Source of the DNA: Hypsibius dujardini
Taxonomy: Eukaryota > Tardigrada > Eutardigrada > Parachela > Hypsibiidae
Assembly: GCA_001579985.1 (NCBI GenBank)
Contig: LRSR01007478.1
Span: 1-23,779, forward strand
Reading direction: 5' to 3'
Length of the DNA: 23,779 nucleotides
Positions 1-9,291 of the stretch are shown one piece after another. The position numbers and the translations under genes were made by a program. The notes under the pieces are model-generated. The model did not search any database and was not told the origin of the DNA. It saw nothing but the letters and a program-made list of their open reading frames with translations. Within the stretch, counting starts at the first letter, position 1. The number at the start of each line of letters is the position of its first letter.

Positions 1-780
1 TCCGCTACACGATTTGTGATGACGCCGCTTTCTACTCAAAAGATCGCCAAAATGCCAGCCGAAAAGAGCGATGGAGAAAGCCTTACCGAGTTTGTCGAAA
101 GATTCCTCCAAGTCACAAAGAAAGGCTGCGATCAACAGTCGGGCATAGCCATGGTTCAAAGTGCAGGGACTGTCTGCATGTTTTGTTCGAACATCAACGC
201 GCAGACTGTTTTACAGTGCTTCTGTTTTTGTAGATTTGAATGGGAATGGTTGTTGTTCTCAACCAAGATGTGATGTGTGGCAGCTGTGTCATTGAAGCCC
301 GAGAATGTGCCGTCAAAGAACATTCCAATACATGACCGTATGCCTGTAAGCACAGGATACAACAGATTTTAACACCTGGTTTGGTGTAAAGCGGGAACGT
401 AGCCCGGGACCCGCCTGTTATGTATAAATTGACCTTTGTTCTTGATGGCCACCCCAGCGAGGTTGGCCACCAAAGCGGCAAACAGGACGCGTGAATATCT
501 TTGTAGGGGATCCACCTAGGCAGATCCTCATCGATCCAGAGAACTCGGACCTTAGTGATGAATTCGTTGATGGTGCAGTGATAAAGGAAGCGATTGACGC
601 GGGCAAGGAGACTCGCCATCTCGAACACAGCAATCAGTTTGTCACAGAATATATTCGCCCTCTTCGCCCACTACGGCTGGGGCTACACTGAACCCCACCA
701 GGCCACAAACCTTGCCGAGGCCATGCAGCTCTATGATGATACCGGAGACCTCCCACTTCTTAGTAGCCAATTTTGACGGG
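1..780 (+). pseudogene. Unidentified coding-like stretch with frame break (possible partial gene or pseudogene)
   Basis: I do not recognise this protein. An open frame runs in from the left edge of the window to 273 (the first ~50 codons look coding, with balanced codon use). A second stretch begins after a good acceptor (tttgtag, ending at 506) and reads GDPPRQILIDPENSDLSDEF and onward to about 655. There the frame shifts by one base, and the adjacent frame continues with AHYGWGYTEPHQATNLAEAM and stops at 776. Both frames look protein-like on either side of about 650-656, so a one-base indel or sequencing error in a once continuous exon is the simplest reading. I could not find a phase-consistent splice joining the first stretch to the second. 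It could be the 3' end of a gene entering from the left, a decayed copy, or chance. No domain can be named. Confidence 0.35.
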
Positions 781-2040
781 GCCTGAGTCACCTGCCCTTA
801 CAGGAAAGAATCCACACATCCCCTATCGGTAACAGCCGCTACCTTGTATTTTTGCAATACTTTGCAGTGATCACTCTCTTCTAGTTTACTTTTTCATCTG
901 ACGCATTCAAGTTGATCACGGTTCCAAAACAGTGTAAATTTTCAACCAGTTGGGCGCCTCCCAATGTGTTCTTTGGTTCCGTAACTATGATGGCAGGTGG
1001 CTATGCGAGCGTAGTCTGCAAGTGCTGGGCCGATTTAAGTGTACACCCCATAGGCGAATTATGCGTATAGAAGTTGGTCATCTTTTTCTTCATCCAGTGA
1101 GGAATTGGACAAACCTCTTAATACACCTGGGTCTACTGTTTGGTACTGCTTATATTGTACTGTATTTATCTGGTTCGGGAATACTTTTGGCGGTTCTTAT
1201 CGTAATCGCTGCCACGTCCACTTGCACTGAAAAAAAAATCTGTGCTTCTGTGCTAATATTTCGGAAACAGTCGCTATTGGCAGTTTAAAGTTTGCTTGGC
1301 TCATCATTTGCGAATCTAGTATGCGAGCTCTATGCTCCCTAACATGCGAGCATATGACAATTTGATCAAGCTTATCCAAAGGTATTTTCAACCTTTTTCT
1401 AACCGCATTAGAATTCAGATCGCGGTGCTCTTGATCGAAAATTTTTTGCAAAACTTTCTGAAACAGCCGTTATAAGGTGTAACTTGTGGGCTTGCCCAAA
1501 CCTGCCGAAATTTATTACCTCAAGGTCACTCCGAGGTGTATGACGTAATAAATTTTAAGCTTTGAGATTCGTATCTTAGGTAAAAGCCATTTGTCAACTT
1601 TGAGGTAAAAATGTGAAAGGTAATTTGCAACATTTGAATATATTGGTGCATTTCTTTCAAAGCACCATGTCTCAGCTGTCATTTAACTGTGTTTATGGGA
1701 GATTAAAAATAACCTTAATGGGACAATTTAACACTGTAACCGGGGTTGGGGTACCTCGATAGCTTGTGCGTGGCTGAAAGAAACTAAAAGTTCTTCTGAA
1801 ATCAAATAGCAAGTTGAATGAATTATTCAATGATAACAAGTAATACAAGGTAATTTGTAAGCAACTCAGCGTCTAACCTAAAAAAAGTAACCAACAAAAA
1901 TATTCCCGAACCCGATATATAGGCAGTTTTTCTCACGTTCAATTGATGATCTTCCGTAGCTTGAGCAAAGTCAGGGTATCTCTACTGAAGGAAATAGATA
2001 TCGAACTATGCCTCATTTATCCAAAATATGCATTACTTTT
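781..2040. other. Intergenic DNA, no gene seen
   Basis: About 1.26 kb without a supportable gene. The longest open frame (950-1288, plus) has a hydrophobic stretch but no family resemblance, no clear splice context and no start context, so it is not called. A small imperfect foldback occurs at 1508-1555, with AAATTTATTAC and its exact complement as arms. Confidence 0.5.
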
Positions 2041-2430
2041 GCTTCACCGTACCGACACTGCTCCACCGTCTGGACCACCGCCACAAAACAGGATCGAGAA
2101 CGCATCCAGTGCGTCCAACAACAAGCTAACCGCGCCTTAACCAACTATTAGAGGCAAATTACTTCGGAGCTCTTCGCGAAACTCAACATCTTGCTGGCCG
2201 CTGAGACAAGGCGCCAGACAGAAGCAATCTGGTTGTATAAAATTGCCAATCCGCTGTTCCTCAAGCTCCTTGCCTATATGACAAATTTCGTCACCTTCAA
2301 GGAAACCAGTCATATCCACAAAACCCGCCACGGTGGAAGGATTGAATTCACCGCGAACACCAAAACTGGAGATGGCACGCTCGCGGAACGCTTCTGCATA
2401 ATATTTAATAAGCTCCCCCAATCCCTATAG
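2041..2430 (+). pseudogene. Possible decayed coding fragment with internal TAG
   Basis: In the plus frame starting at 2041 the translation looks like a charged, helical protein (KQDRERIQCVQQQANRALTN), is interrupted by TAG at 2149-2151, then continues in the same frame (TSELFAKLNILLAAETRRQT) to a stop at 2428-2430. The residue composition on both sides of the stop is similar, as expected for a coiled-coil segment broken by a nonsense change. The opposite strand also has a 94-codon open frame (2137-2421) of ordinary composition, and I cannot decide between the strands. No family is recognised. Confidence 0.25.
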
Positions 2431-2532
2431 AAAATTAATCTTTTCGATTGTTTAGAGCTGAACTGAGAAAATTTAATCTGACTACTATGGAATATCTGTC
2501 GGATGTCCGCCGCTGTTTGAAGCCGTCGTTGC

Positions 2533-2538
2533 TTTATT
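2533..2538 (-). promoter_or_regulatory. Poly(A) signal AATAAA for the 308-aa cadherin-like gene
   Basis: TTTATT on the plus strand reads AATAAA on the minus strand, about 100 nt downstream of the stop codon at 2637-2639. The spacing is normal for a short 3' UTR. Confidence 0.5.
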
Positions 2539-2636
2539 AATCATGCTTTTGTGCCACAGAGGGGATAACGACTGGCCGGGAAGCCCTTTCGCGAGGTTGG
2601 CCGCTTGATTACCATTGAAAATTAAACATTGAAAAT

Positions 2637-4187
2637 TTAGCCAAACTGTCCGTTGCACTGCAGAGAAATAGTGACAGGTATAGTGATTGACTGTCCAGAT
2701 GTCGTATAGGCCAGCACCAGCACCGTGGACTGCCCACCGCCCGCATTGGTGGCCAGGGAAATCTGTCCGGTGTTAGCGTTGATGCTGTACTGACCACTGC
2801 TGATGAAGTACCCCGAGACCTGGCCATACTGTCCCGCGTTGACGTACCCCACTATCGCGCCCTGGTTACAGTTGTAGCCTGTTAGGGTTTGCTGAGCGTA
2901 ACCGCTCCCGTATCCGGTGCCATATGGATTGTAGGTGTTGGTCGAGTAAGGGTTGTAGTTACTGTACGGATTGTAGGTGTTGGTGTTGTAAGGGTTGTAG
3001 GTGTTGGTGCCATAGGGGTTGTAGGTGTTGGTGGTGTAGGGGTTGTAGGTACCGTAGGTGTTGTAGGTACCGTAGGGGTTGTATAAGTTGGTGTTTGTAG
3101 TGCCAGTTGTGTAGCACACTCCAACGGATGGGCAGATGAGCTGATTGGTCCCGTATCCGCTGTTACAGGATACGGTAACGGGCACCATCACAGTACCTGT
3201 AATTATATCCCTCTATCAGAGCGAAATGGGCTTTTTTGATCCTGGTGTTAATCGAGCAAATTACACTCGAATATTCTTTTTAATTATCTGTAAACACATT
3301 AGTCAGTTAAAGATTTAATTTAAAAGTCAAGGGTTAGCTTGACTATTTTTGTTGATGTTTTACGCATCATATATTGCAGTATTGTGAGTACATGCCTTTA
3401 CCTTTAACGATCACTTATAATTATAATGCCAAAATTTAGTGCCGAAAACGCAGTCAAACATGAAACATAATGCACTTTTAATTTAATTTTAAAATAAACA
3501 CATTTTTTAGCTTGGGAAATATTCGTCGAATTACGAAGCTCTGAAAAGTAAAGTTCATGTTTAAATTTGTAATGGATCAGAACCCTTGTCTGTCCAAAGA
3601 ATTGTATCTCGAACTTCAATTTCCTTTTTTTTCATTTTATACTTTAAATTAAATTATATTGACATATTATGGTAGAAGTTTCGGTACCTGCCGTGTTGCT
3701 TGCGCGGATATTAAAAGAGAATGTAGTGGGCGCCGTCGTGACCATTGATATCAGCCCGGTGATGGAATTGACAGTGACGTAATAGCCCTGTACACTCTCC
3801 GGGGCGATGGTGTACGTTGTCGTACCGGAAATTCCACTCGAAGAGACCGAACCAACCGTGGTACCCGTAGCGCAGGACGCTGGAGTGAACGTGTAGGATG
3901 ACTGACTAAAGGTTGGAGCTGTTCCGATCGTTTGGCGCTTAAACAATCGCCGTCCGTTTTCATTCTAAAAATGATTAATTAATGCGGCAAAATCTTTCAC
4001 ATGAGTGACATTGACAAAAAAACTAAACTAAACCAGAAAATAAAAATAAAAATAAATTCGAAGCTTTTAAAGACGAAAGTTTTGACAGAGCACAAACCTT
4101 TTTAAGATTCGAGTTATTAGTCGTTGAGACAAGAAGCAGACATCCGGAGGTGAGGATAAATCTGAGGATATCACGAATGGAGAACAT
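2637..4187 (-). CDS. Secreted two-module cadherin-like protein with NPY-repeat linker (copy 3, 308 aa)
   Basis: Three exons on the minus strand: 4098-4187, 3688-3964 and 2637-3196 (coding 90 + 277 + 560 nt, in frame). Exon 1 encodes a hydrophobic signal peptide (start MFSIRDILRF, core around residues 8-21) and ends in phase 0 at AAAAAG/GTTTGT. Exon 2 opens with NENGRRLFKRQT, a dibasic Lys39-Arg40 before Gln41, then a beta-rich module with the pattern YTF...SC...GTTVG and a Cys at the end of the last strand (VPVTVSC). The exon 2/3 junction splits a Gly codon: GCAG/GTACCG to TTACAG/GTACTG. Reading through this intron instead gives a stop at 3644, so splicing is required. Exon 3 carries a ~60-residue Tyr/Asn/Pro/Thr tandem repeat (unit TNTYNPYG and variants), then a second cadherin-like module (SGQYSINANTGQISLAT) ending LQCNGQFG. 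The modules are inferred to be extracellular; calcium-binding motifs of classical cadherins (LDRE, DxNDN) are not seen. Function unknown. Confidence 0.8.
2895..3095 (-). repeat. In-frame Tyr-Asn-Pro tandem repeat in exon 3 of copy 3
   Basis: On the minus strand the coding sequence repeats units of TYNPYG, TNTYNPYS and NPYTTNTYNPYG about ten times. On the plus strand this appears as repeats of ttgtaggtgttggt. It replaces the ~20-residue linker between the two beta modules in the other two copies. Open frames on other strands or frames through this block are artefacts of its periodicity. Confidence 0.85.
3197..3687 (-). other. AT-rich intron 2 of the 308-aa gene
   Basis: A 491 bp intron with donor GTACCG and acceptor ATTACAG on the minus strand. 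It is strongly AT-rich; no gene or repeat is recognised inside. Confidence 0.6.
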
Positions 4188-4836
4188 TTTTGTTGAATTA
4201 CAGTACTGTTTTTTGAGATCTGGGAAGGAATACTGCAAAATTCATGAAGTTCTAAAGTGTGTGCGATGAACAATCTACAACGCATTTCCGGTTTTGCTTT
4301 TGCTTTTTGAAATTTGGCGGACATTTGTTTATCCGTAGTCATTGTGTAAACACGCATTTCATGGTCACACCTGACCATTCTTCCTAGCGTCTGTCGTAAC
4401 CGCAAGGTTAGCAATTTCCTTTGAAAGGGAACAAATGCGCACTTGGCCAACAGACAAACAACTTCTCGCATTATTCTCCTATAACGTCGCGCCACGAGGA
4501 AGAAACAACTACGGAAATATTGCAGTGCAAGATATTGCAATTATTCTCACTAATTTCATACAAATCTTAGCATGCAAGAAAAACTATTTAGTGCAACACG
4601 ATATTTAATACAGTCTTATATGAAGTGATCTGAGATCTGTTGTGTCCTCAAAAAAACTTTAGAGCTCACGTGTTTTTTATTTTTTGTGATTTCATTTGTC
4701 GCTTTTTTATTACATTTTCTGTATTACTCTTGACACCGCCTACAATTAATAATTTACTACAAACGCCTTGTATACGATTCAACCAATTATTGTTATTAAT
4801 ATCGTAAATGTAGTTCGTTTGTCTTTATACAGCGTA
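4188..4836. other. Intergenic DNA between copies 3 and 2
   Basis: It holds the presumed promoter of copy 3 and the 3' UTR of copy 2. An AATAAA on the minus strand at 4706-4711 lies ~130 nt after the copy 2 stop. The 157-codon minus-strand open frame at 4067-4540 overlaps exon 1 of copy 3 in another frame and has no recognisable features. Confidence 0.5.
4706..4711 (-). promoter_or_regulatory. Poly(A) signal AATAAA for the 255-aa cadherin-like gene
   Basis: TTTATT on the plus strand, about 130 nt downstream of the TAA stop at 4837-4839. A second AATAAA lies nearby at about 4680. Confidence 0.4.
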
Positions 4837-6029
4837 TTAGCCAGAACACGCTCCAAACCCAGAACAGAAGCAAGAGCCAAAAACAGTAATCGTAACCGGT
4901 ACAGTAACAGCGTTTCCGTAAGGGTCAGACGCTTGTGCTGTTAATGAGTAAGTTCCGGCAGTAGCCACTGGTCCATAGGTGGTAATTAAACCCGAGTTGG
5001 GGTCCACATAAAATGGTGATCCAGAAGCATTATTAAGAAATGAATAATTCAGCGTGTCGCTCCTCGAGTTGGTCGCCTAAACGGAGAACAACATACTTTA
5101 ATCTGGCTTAGATAGCGAATTCAGTACGCCCATGTCTGTATCTGTGTGTGTCTGTGTGTGTGTCTGTGTGTGTCTGTGTGTGTGTCTGTGTCTGTGTGTG
5201 TGTCTGTGTCTGTGTCTGTGTCTGTGTCTGTGTCTGTGTCTGTGTCTGTGTTTGTGTCTGTGTCTGTGACTGCGTCTGTGTCTGTGTCTGTGTCTGTGTC
5301 TGTCTGTTTTTCTGTTTTTCTGTCTGTCTGTCTGTGTCTGTGTCTTTGTCTTTGTCTGTGTCTGTGTCTGTGTCTTTGTCTGTGTTTGTGTCTATACTCT
5401 GTTTACAAGACTGTCTGCGTCGCTTACCCAAATGAGTCCAACTTGCAGCTTCTGAGTCGAGCTACAGCCGACCGAAAACGCATAGGACGACTGCTGAAAC
5501 ACTGGTGGAACCCGACTGACTAATGATGATCCAAAACCAAAGTTCGAACCGAAATTCGAACCGAAGTTTGAACAAGAGGAAATTACGTTGACGGATGCCG
5601 TAGCTGGTAGTCCAGATGAACCATAAGCCGTTACAGTAAACGTCTCTGTCGTCGGTGTGGCGGTATTCAAGGAGATCAGGCCGCTGGACGAGATGGAGAA
5701 CTGACCGCTGTTACTGCTGATTACATAGGTCGTCACATATCCTCCGTACACAGTCGCGAATACCTGGCCCACACTGGCTCCCGGTGTGCAGGATGTCAAC
5801 GGAAAACTGTAAAAGCTCTGCGTGAAACTCGGTGTGCTAATTTGTCGCTTGCTCAGAGAATGACCGAAATTCTAAACAAAAAAATCAAATTTCATGCTTT
5901 ATCTTATGAAACGTTTGAATTTTGGATTAGAAGAAATGGGCAAACCTTTTGGTCGAACAGTGCGGGAATGCAAAGGCAACTCGAGAGAAGCAGGAAGACG
6001 CTACACATCCGGATGAGTTCAAGTGACAT
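4837..6029 (-). CDS. Secreted two-module cadherin-like protein (copy 2, 255 aa)
   Basis: Three exons on the minus strand: 5946-6029, 5428-5871 and 4837-5076 (84 + 444 + 240 nt; both introns phase 0). Exon 1 is a signal peptide (MSLELIRMCSVFLLLSSC, then a short tail ending FDQK) with donor AAAAG/GTTTGC. Exon 2 starts NFGHSLSKRQIS, giving a Lys36-Arg37-Gln38 site, then module 1 (YSFPLTSC ... ASVGQ ... SSGLISLNTATPTTETFTVTAY ... Cys). A linker with an NFGS triplicate (NFGSNFGSNFGFGSS) follows, then the first strand of module 2 (YAFSVGC ... LQVGLIW). Exon 3 completes module 2 with a clear cadherin signature: TNSRSDTLNYSF, FYVDPNSGLI, YSLTAQASDPYGNAVTVPVT, then a Cys/Gly tail CFCSGFGACSG and TAA. 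It is about three quarters identical to copy 1 in exon 3, so the duplication is fairly recent. Intron 2 is filled by a TGTCTG microsatellite. Probably secreted; partner and role unknown. Confidence 0.82.
5133..5396. repeat. (TGTCTG)n hexamer microsatellite in intron 2 of copy 2
   Basis: About 260 bp of TGTCTG with TG-rich, TCTG, TTTCTG and TGTCTT variants. It occupies most of the 350 bp intron between exons 2 and 3 of the 255-aa gene. Long Thr/Gln or Cys/Val open frames on both strands come only from this repeat. Confidence 0.95.
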
Positions 6030-6421
6030 TTTGTAGAAAAGTTCGGTGATTGTTTTTCGGCTCCAGTTGCATGCACTGCTCAAACTGATATCCAAACAAT
6101 TTCGTAGACGAAAATAATGACTGCGAAAAAGGAAGTCTTCTATTTTTGTGCATTCGGTAAGTTGTATTTTATCTGTGCTTTTAAAAGAGAAGAAAATCTT
6201 TGCATCCTCTTGGGGGAACTTTTTGCTTCCCATTTATATATGACTCATCATAAACAAAATAATACTGTATGTATACATCCGCATCTTTTCAGTCCGCAAG
6301 AGAAATACCAGCGGCCATCGAACCAGACAATGAGTTAAGGTGCATCAGGGTCGGGTTGTTGTGTGTGGATTATGGGGTTCAATATAAACGCTGATTCGAC
6401 GACGTTTGAGGACCTTCTTCC
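6030..6421. other. Upstream region of copy 2
   Basis: About 390 bp between the copy 2 start codon and the inverted-repeat element. It should contain the copy 2 promoter. No TATA box or other site stands out, and no gene is seen. Confidence 0.4.
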
Positions 6422-7202
6422 TACTGTACGAGGATTCTGGCCTAATCTTGGCCACCCCGTTTTCCGGCCTAATCCTGGCCACCCTAATTTAGTGAGCGCA
6501 ACAGGTGGCGCGCCCATCGCCAAGGTTTCTAAAGTGCCACGGAGATTAGGACATCGAATTTTGGATATCGCGTTTTTTACTTTTCGACTACTTTGGCAGC
6601 GTAAAGAAGCTTAACCCCGGGGAAATCCAATTTTTTCCACAAACAACTGGTTTTTTAGCCGGCAAAGTCTTCCAGGGCTTGGCTTGCGGTTGCTTTAGTT
6701 TCGACAATTTCTTTTTCGCTCGCGCTGCATCCACCTCAACCAGAGATGTTTTTCCAAAAAACGACATTGCTAAAGAAAATTTTAAATCCGAAATGGCAAA
6801 AATAGTAAGGATTGCGAGCATGATTTTGGATTTGTGGAGCAAATCAACAAACGTTCTTCTAGATTTGTTTACATTAGTTTAGCATCTGTGAATTAGCTCG
6901 ATTGCTTGATTAGCATGGCGAGGCATGTTCCGTGAGAGCGCATGCAGCGCCCTCTTCTTTTCTAGTGTGAAATCGTCAGTCGGATTTCTGTCTGATTCCC
7001 TTTCTATTCCGACATGTTTTACTCTGAAAGTGCACATTCAAACAATTTGAACCCGGCATCAAATTATTCCGGTGTTGAAGGCCTTCATATCGACGTTGAT
7101 ATTATTACTAAAATTGTGATAGTGAATTAGCCACTTGCAAAATGGCCAGGATTAGGCCAAAAAACGGGGTGGCCTGGATTAGGCCTGACTCCTCATACTG
7201 TA
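6422..7202. mobile_element. Non-autonomous DNA transposon-like element with ~60 bp terminal inverted repeats
   Basis: The left end (6422-6481) and the reverse complement of the right end (7143-7202) match over about 60 bp with roughly 8 mismatches. Each end carries two copies of GGCCTAATCNNGGCC spaced by a CACCCCGTTTT block, which look like transposase-binding repeats. TACTGTA is present as a direct repeat at both outer edges (6422-6428 and 7196-7202), so a 7 bp target duplication is possible. The ~660 bp interior has no recognisable transposase, so the element would need a partner in trans. Superfamily not assigned. Confidence 0.75.
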
Positions 7203-7722
7203 TCTCAGACGGTCCTTCCGGTCGATCAACAACTTTGGAATTAGTCACTAGTCATCGAGTTTGATGACGTCATTCGGTGGGACCGTCTCTATTTACTGTC
7301 AGTGGTTGTCGTGCTTCAGAATATGCGCCCCGCCTACTCTATTCAGGCACGAATTTTTGAGTGCCCAAAAGTGAACTGATTTGTTTGTAATTTTTCCCTG
7401 AAAAACACTGTCTTCTTTTTTTATACGTCGCTGTTTTTTTTATTACAAAAAACTTTTATTTTTTTTTTATTTCAGTTTTCGGTTTTCACTCTGTTTTGTT
7501 CTTTTATCGGTAAACAATATTCACAGGCCATGATGTGGGAATTCTATAAAGCTCCATTTGTGTCTTTCGAGGCGCTAGAATGACCCTCGATCAACCTGGT
7601 AGTTTTGCACTGAGCTTGAGGATTCTCGTGCTGCTTTACTCCATCTGTCGATAACTCTACATTCCTTGTACAAATTTTAGCGGCAGTGTTATTAGCATTT
7701 TCATGTTTATCTTAAGGGGGGT
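7203..7722. other. 3' flank of copy 1
   Basis: Intergenic DNA downstream (minus strand) of the 244-aa gene. AATAAA on the minus strand at 7455-7460 inside a T-rich plus-strand run may be the poly(A) signal, ~260 nt after the stop. Nothing else is recognised. Confidence 0.45.
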
Positions 7723-8702
7723 TCAACCTGCGCATGCTGCAGTACCAGAACAAACGCATGTTCCGCTTACAGTAACCGTAACCGGTACGGTGACGGCATT
7801 GCCGTAAGGGTCGGAGGCTTGAGCAGTTAACGAATACGTTCCTGCCGTTGCGAGTGGAACATAGGTTTTAATTAAGCCAGAATTGGGATCCACGAAAAAC
7901 GGTGAGCCAAGTGGATTGAGAATTGTATAATTCAGGGTGTCGCTCCTCGAATTACTCGCCTAGGGGACAATATACAAATAAATATATCAGCGATATAGAT
8001 ACATTTTCCTATTTGTCTGTGTCTGTGTCTGTGTCTGTGTCTATTCTGTACTGTAACTCTGTGTTCTTTATGTCTGCTTATAAATGTGTGCATGGCGTAC
8101 CAAAATAAGTCCAACTTGCAGTCGCTGGGTTGAGCTACACGCTGTTGAAAACGTGTACTGAGACTGCTGAAAAACCGGCGGCGTCCTGTCTAAGGTGGTT
8201 GTTGAACCGGAACTGGAGCAAGTGGTTGTTACAGTGACCGTTGCAGTGGCCGTAAAGCCTGTCGTCGCATAAGCAGTGACTGTAAAAGTTTCCGCGGTTG
8301 GCGTGGCTGTTAGCAGCGTAATCAAACCGGTGGTCGCGATGGTATATTTGCCACTGCTGCTACTGATGGTATAGACAGTCACGGTTCCACCAGTAACGGT
8401 TGCCGTGACCTGGCCCACGGTCCCGCCAGCTGCGCAGGAAGTGACAGTGAAACTGTAGGGGTTTTGAGTAAAGGTGGGCGTGGTCGTCTGACGCTTCCGT
8501 ATGACGTGGTTGGAATGCTAGTAGAACTTAAATTAATCCTCTAATTTTTTCATCCACCATGGTACGGAATTCAAATAGTATAACCTGTAAAGGTATTTAA
8601 ACAACGCGACACGTTACTTACCGTTTGTCTCGATTCTGCTGCAATCAAATGTCCCGAACTGATCACGAAGAATATCAATGCAGCGTAAATTACTTCGGAC
8701 AT
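7723..8702 (-). CDS. Secreted two-module cadherin-like protein (copy 1, 244 aa)
   Basis: Three exons on the minus strand: 8622-8702, 8101-8517 and 7723-7959 (81 + 417 + 237 nt; both introns phase 0). Exon 1 (27 codons) is a signal peptide, MSEVIYAALIFFVISSGHLI followed by AAESRQT, with an excellent donor ACG/GTAAGT. Exon 2 begins HSNHVIRKRQTT: Arg34-Lys35-Arg36 before Gln37 is a furin/prohormone-type site. Module 1 spans about residues 41-127, with Cys55 near its start and Cys127 at its end, a likely disulfide. A Ser/Thr linker leads to PPVFQQSQYTFSTAC and LQVGLIL. Exon 3 gives the cadherin-like core (SNSRSDTLNYTI, FFVDPNSGLI, YSLTAQASDPYGNAVTVPVT) and a Cys/Gly tail CVCSGTAACAG before TGA. 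No transmembrane segment or GPI-like tail, so a soluble secreted protein is inferred. Function unknown. Confidence 0.82.
8014..8042. repeat. Short (TGTCTG)n in intron 2 of copy 1
   Basis: About five hexamer copies in the intron homologous to the one holding 260 bp of the same hexamer in copy 2. Confidence 0.85.
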
Positions 8703-9264
8703 CCTGATGGGAGAGGCTTCAAAAACTAGATGCGAAGTACGAGGTATAAGCCTCTTTCTGAATTTTATGTCTGATGTCAAAGCAAGGAGAAGTGAAAGTA
8801 AAGGCACTAGAATAAAACTGGCATTTCTACGAGCGAAATCGATCAAAGTATTTTTCCTTCACCGAACCTCCAGTGACATTTGGATGGAATTTATTCTAAA
8901 TTTCTTCACTTTTACCGAGATCTTTCAAAGCGGTTTTTGGAGCCGCATCCCTCAACATCTGTGAGTAAACAACTGTTTGGTACCGTTTCTCGCTCGGGGT
9001 ATTGGGTGTTATTGTGTGTTTTATGCTGATTTGGCGCTTTCAATTCTAGCACAACAGATTGTCATTTCGTTGTCAGCGATCGCCACAAGCTTTCATCAAG
9101 ACGCGCCATTCCGATCGCAGTCATTGTCAAGGTCTTCTGTGCCTTTTGGCTCTACTAGGATTGGCACGCAAGAAGCGACAAGAGAAACAAAAACTCAGAC
9201 ATGGAAACGTCTCGCCAAAAGCAGTCTTTGTCTGACCGCGTTTTTCAACGTAACTTCAAGACAC

Positions 9265-9291
9265 ACTCTCTCTCTCTCTCTCTCTCTCTCA
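9265..9291. repeat. (CT)n microsatellite
   Basis: Thirteen or so uninterrupted CT units following acaca. Confidence 0.95.

Noticed and set aside
2882-3124. Thr/Pro-rich minus frame and Val/Gly-rich plus frame over the NPY repeat
   Set aside because: Shadow frames of the in-frame tandem repeat of the 308-aa gene; only the Tyr/Asn/Pro frame joins the upstream exon in phase.
3644-3687. Exon ending STIICQYNLI with stop at 3644
   Set aside because: Intron read-through; the GCAG/GTACCG donor joined to the acceptor at 3197 restores the family pattern VPVTVSC.
5108-5523. Long Thr/Gln, Cys/Val and Ser/Val open frames on both strands
   Set aside because: Products of the TGTCTG microsatellite in an intron; six-base periodicity keeps several frames open.
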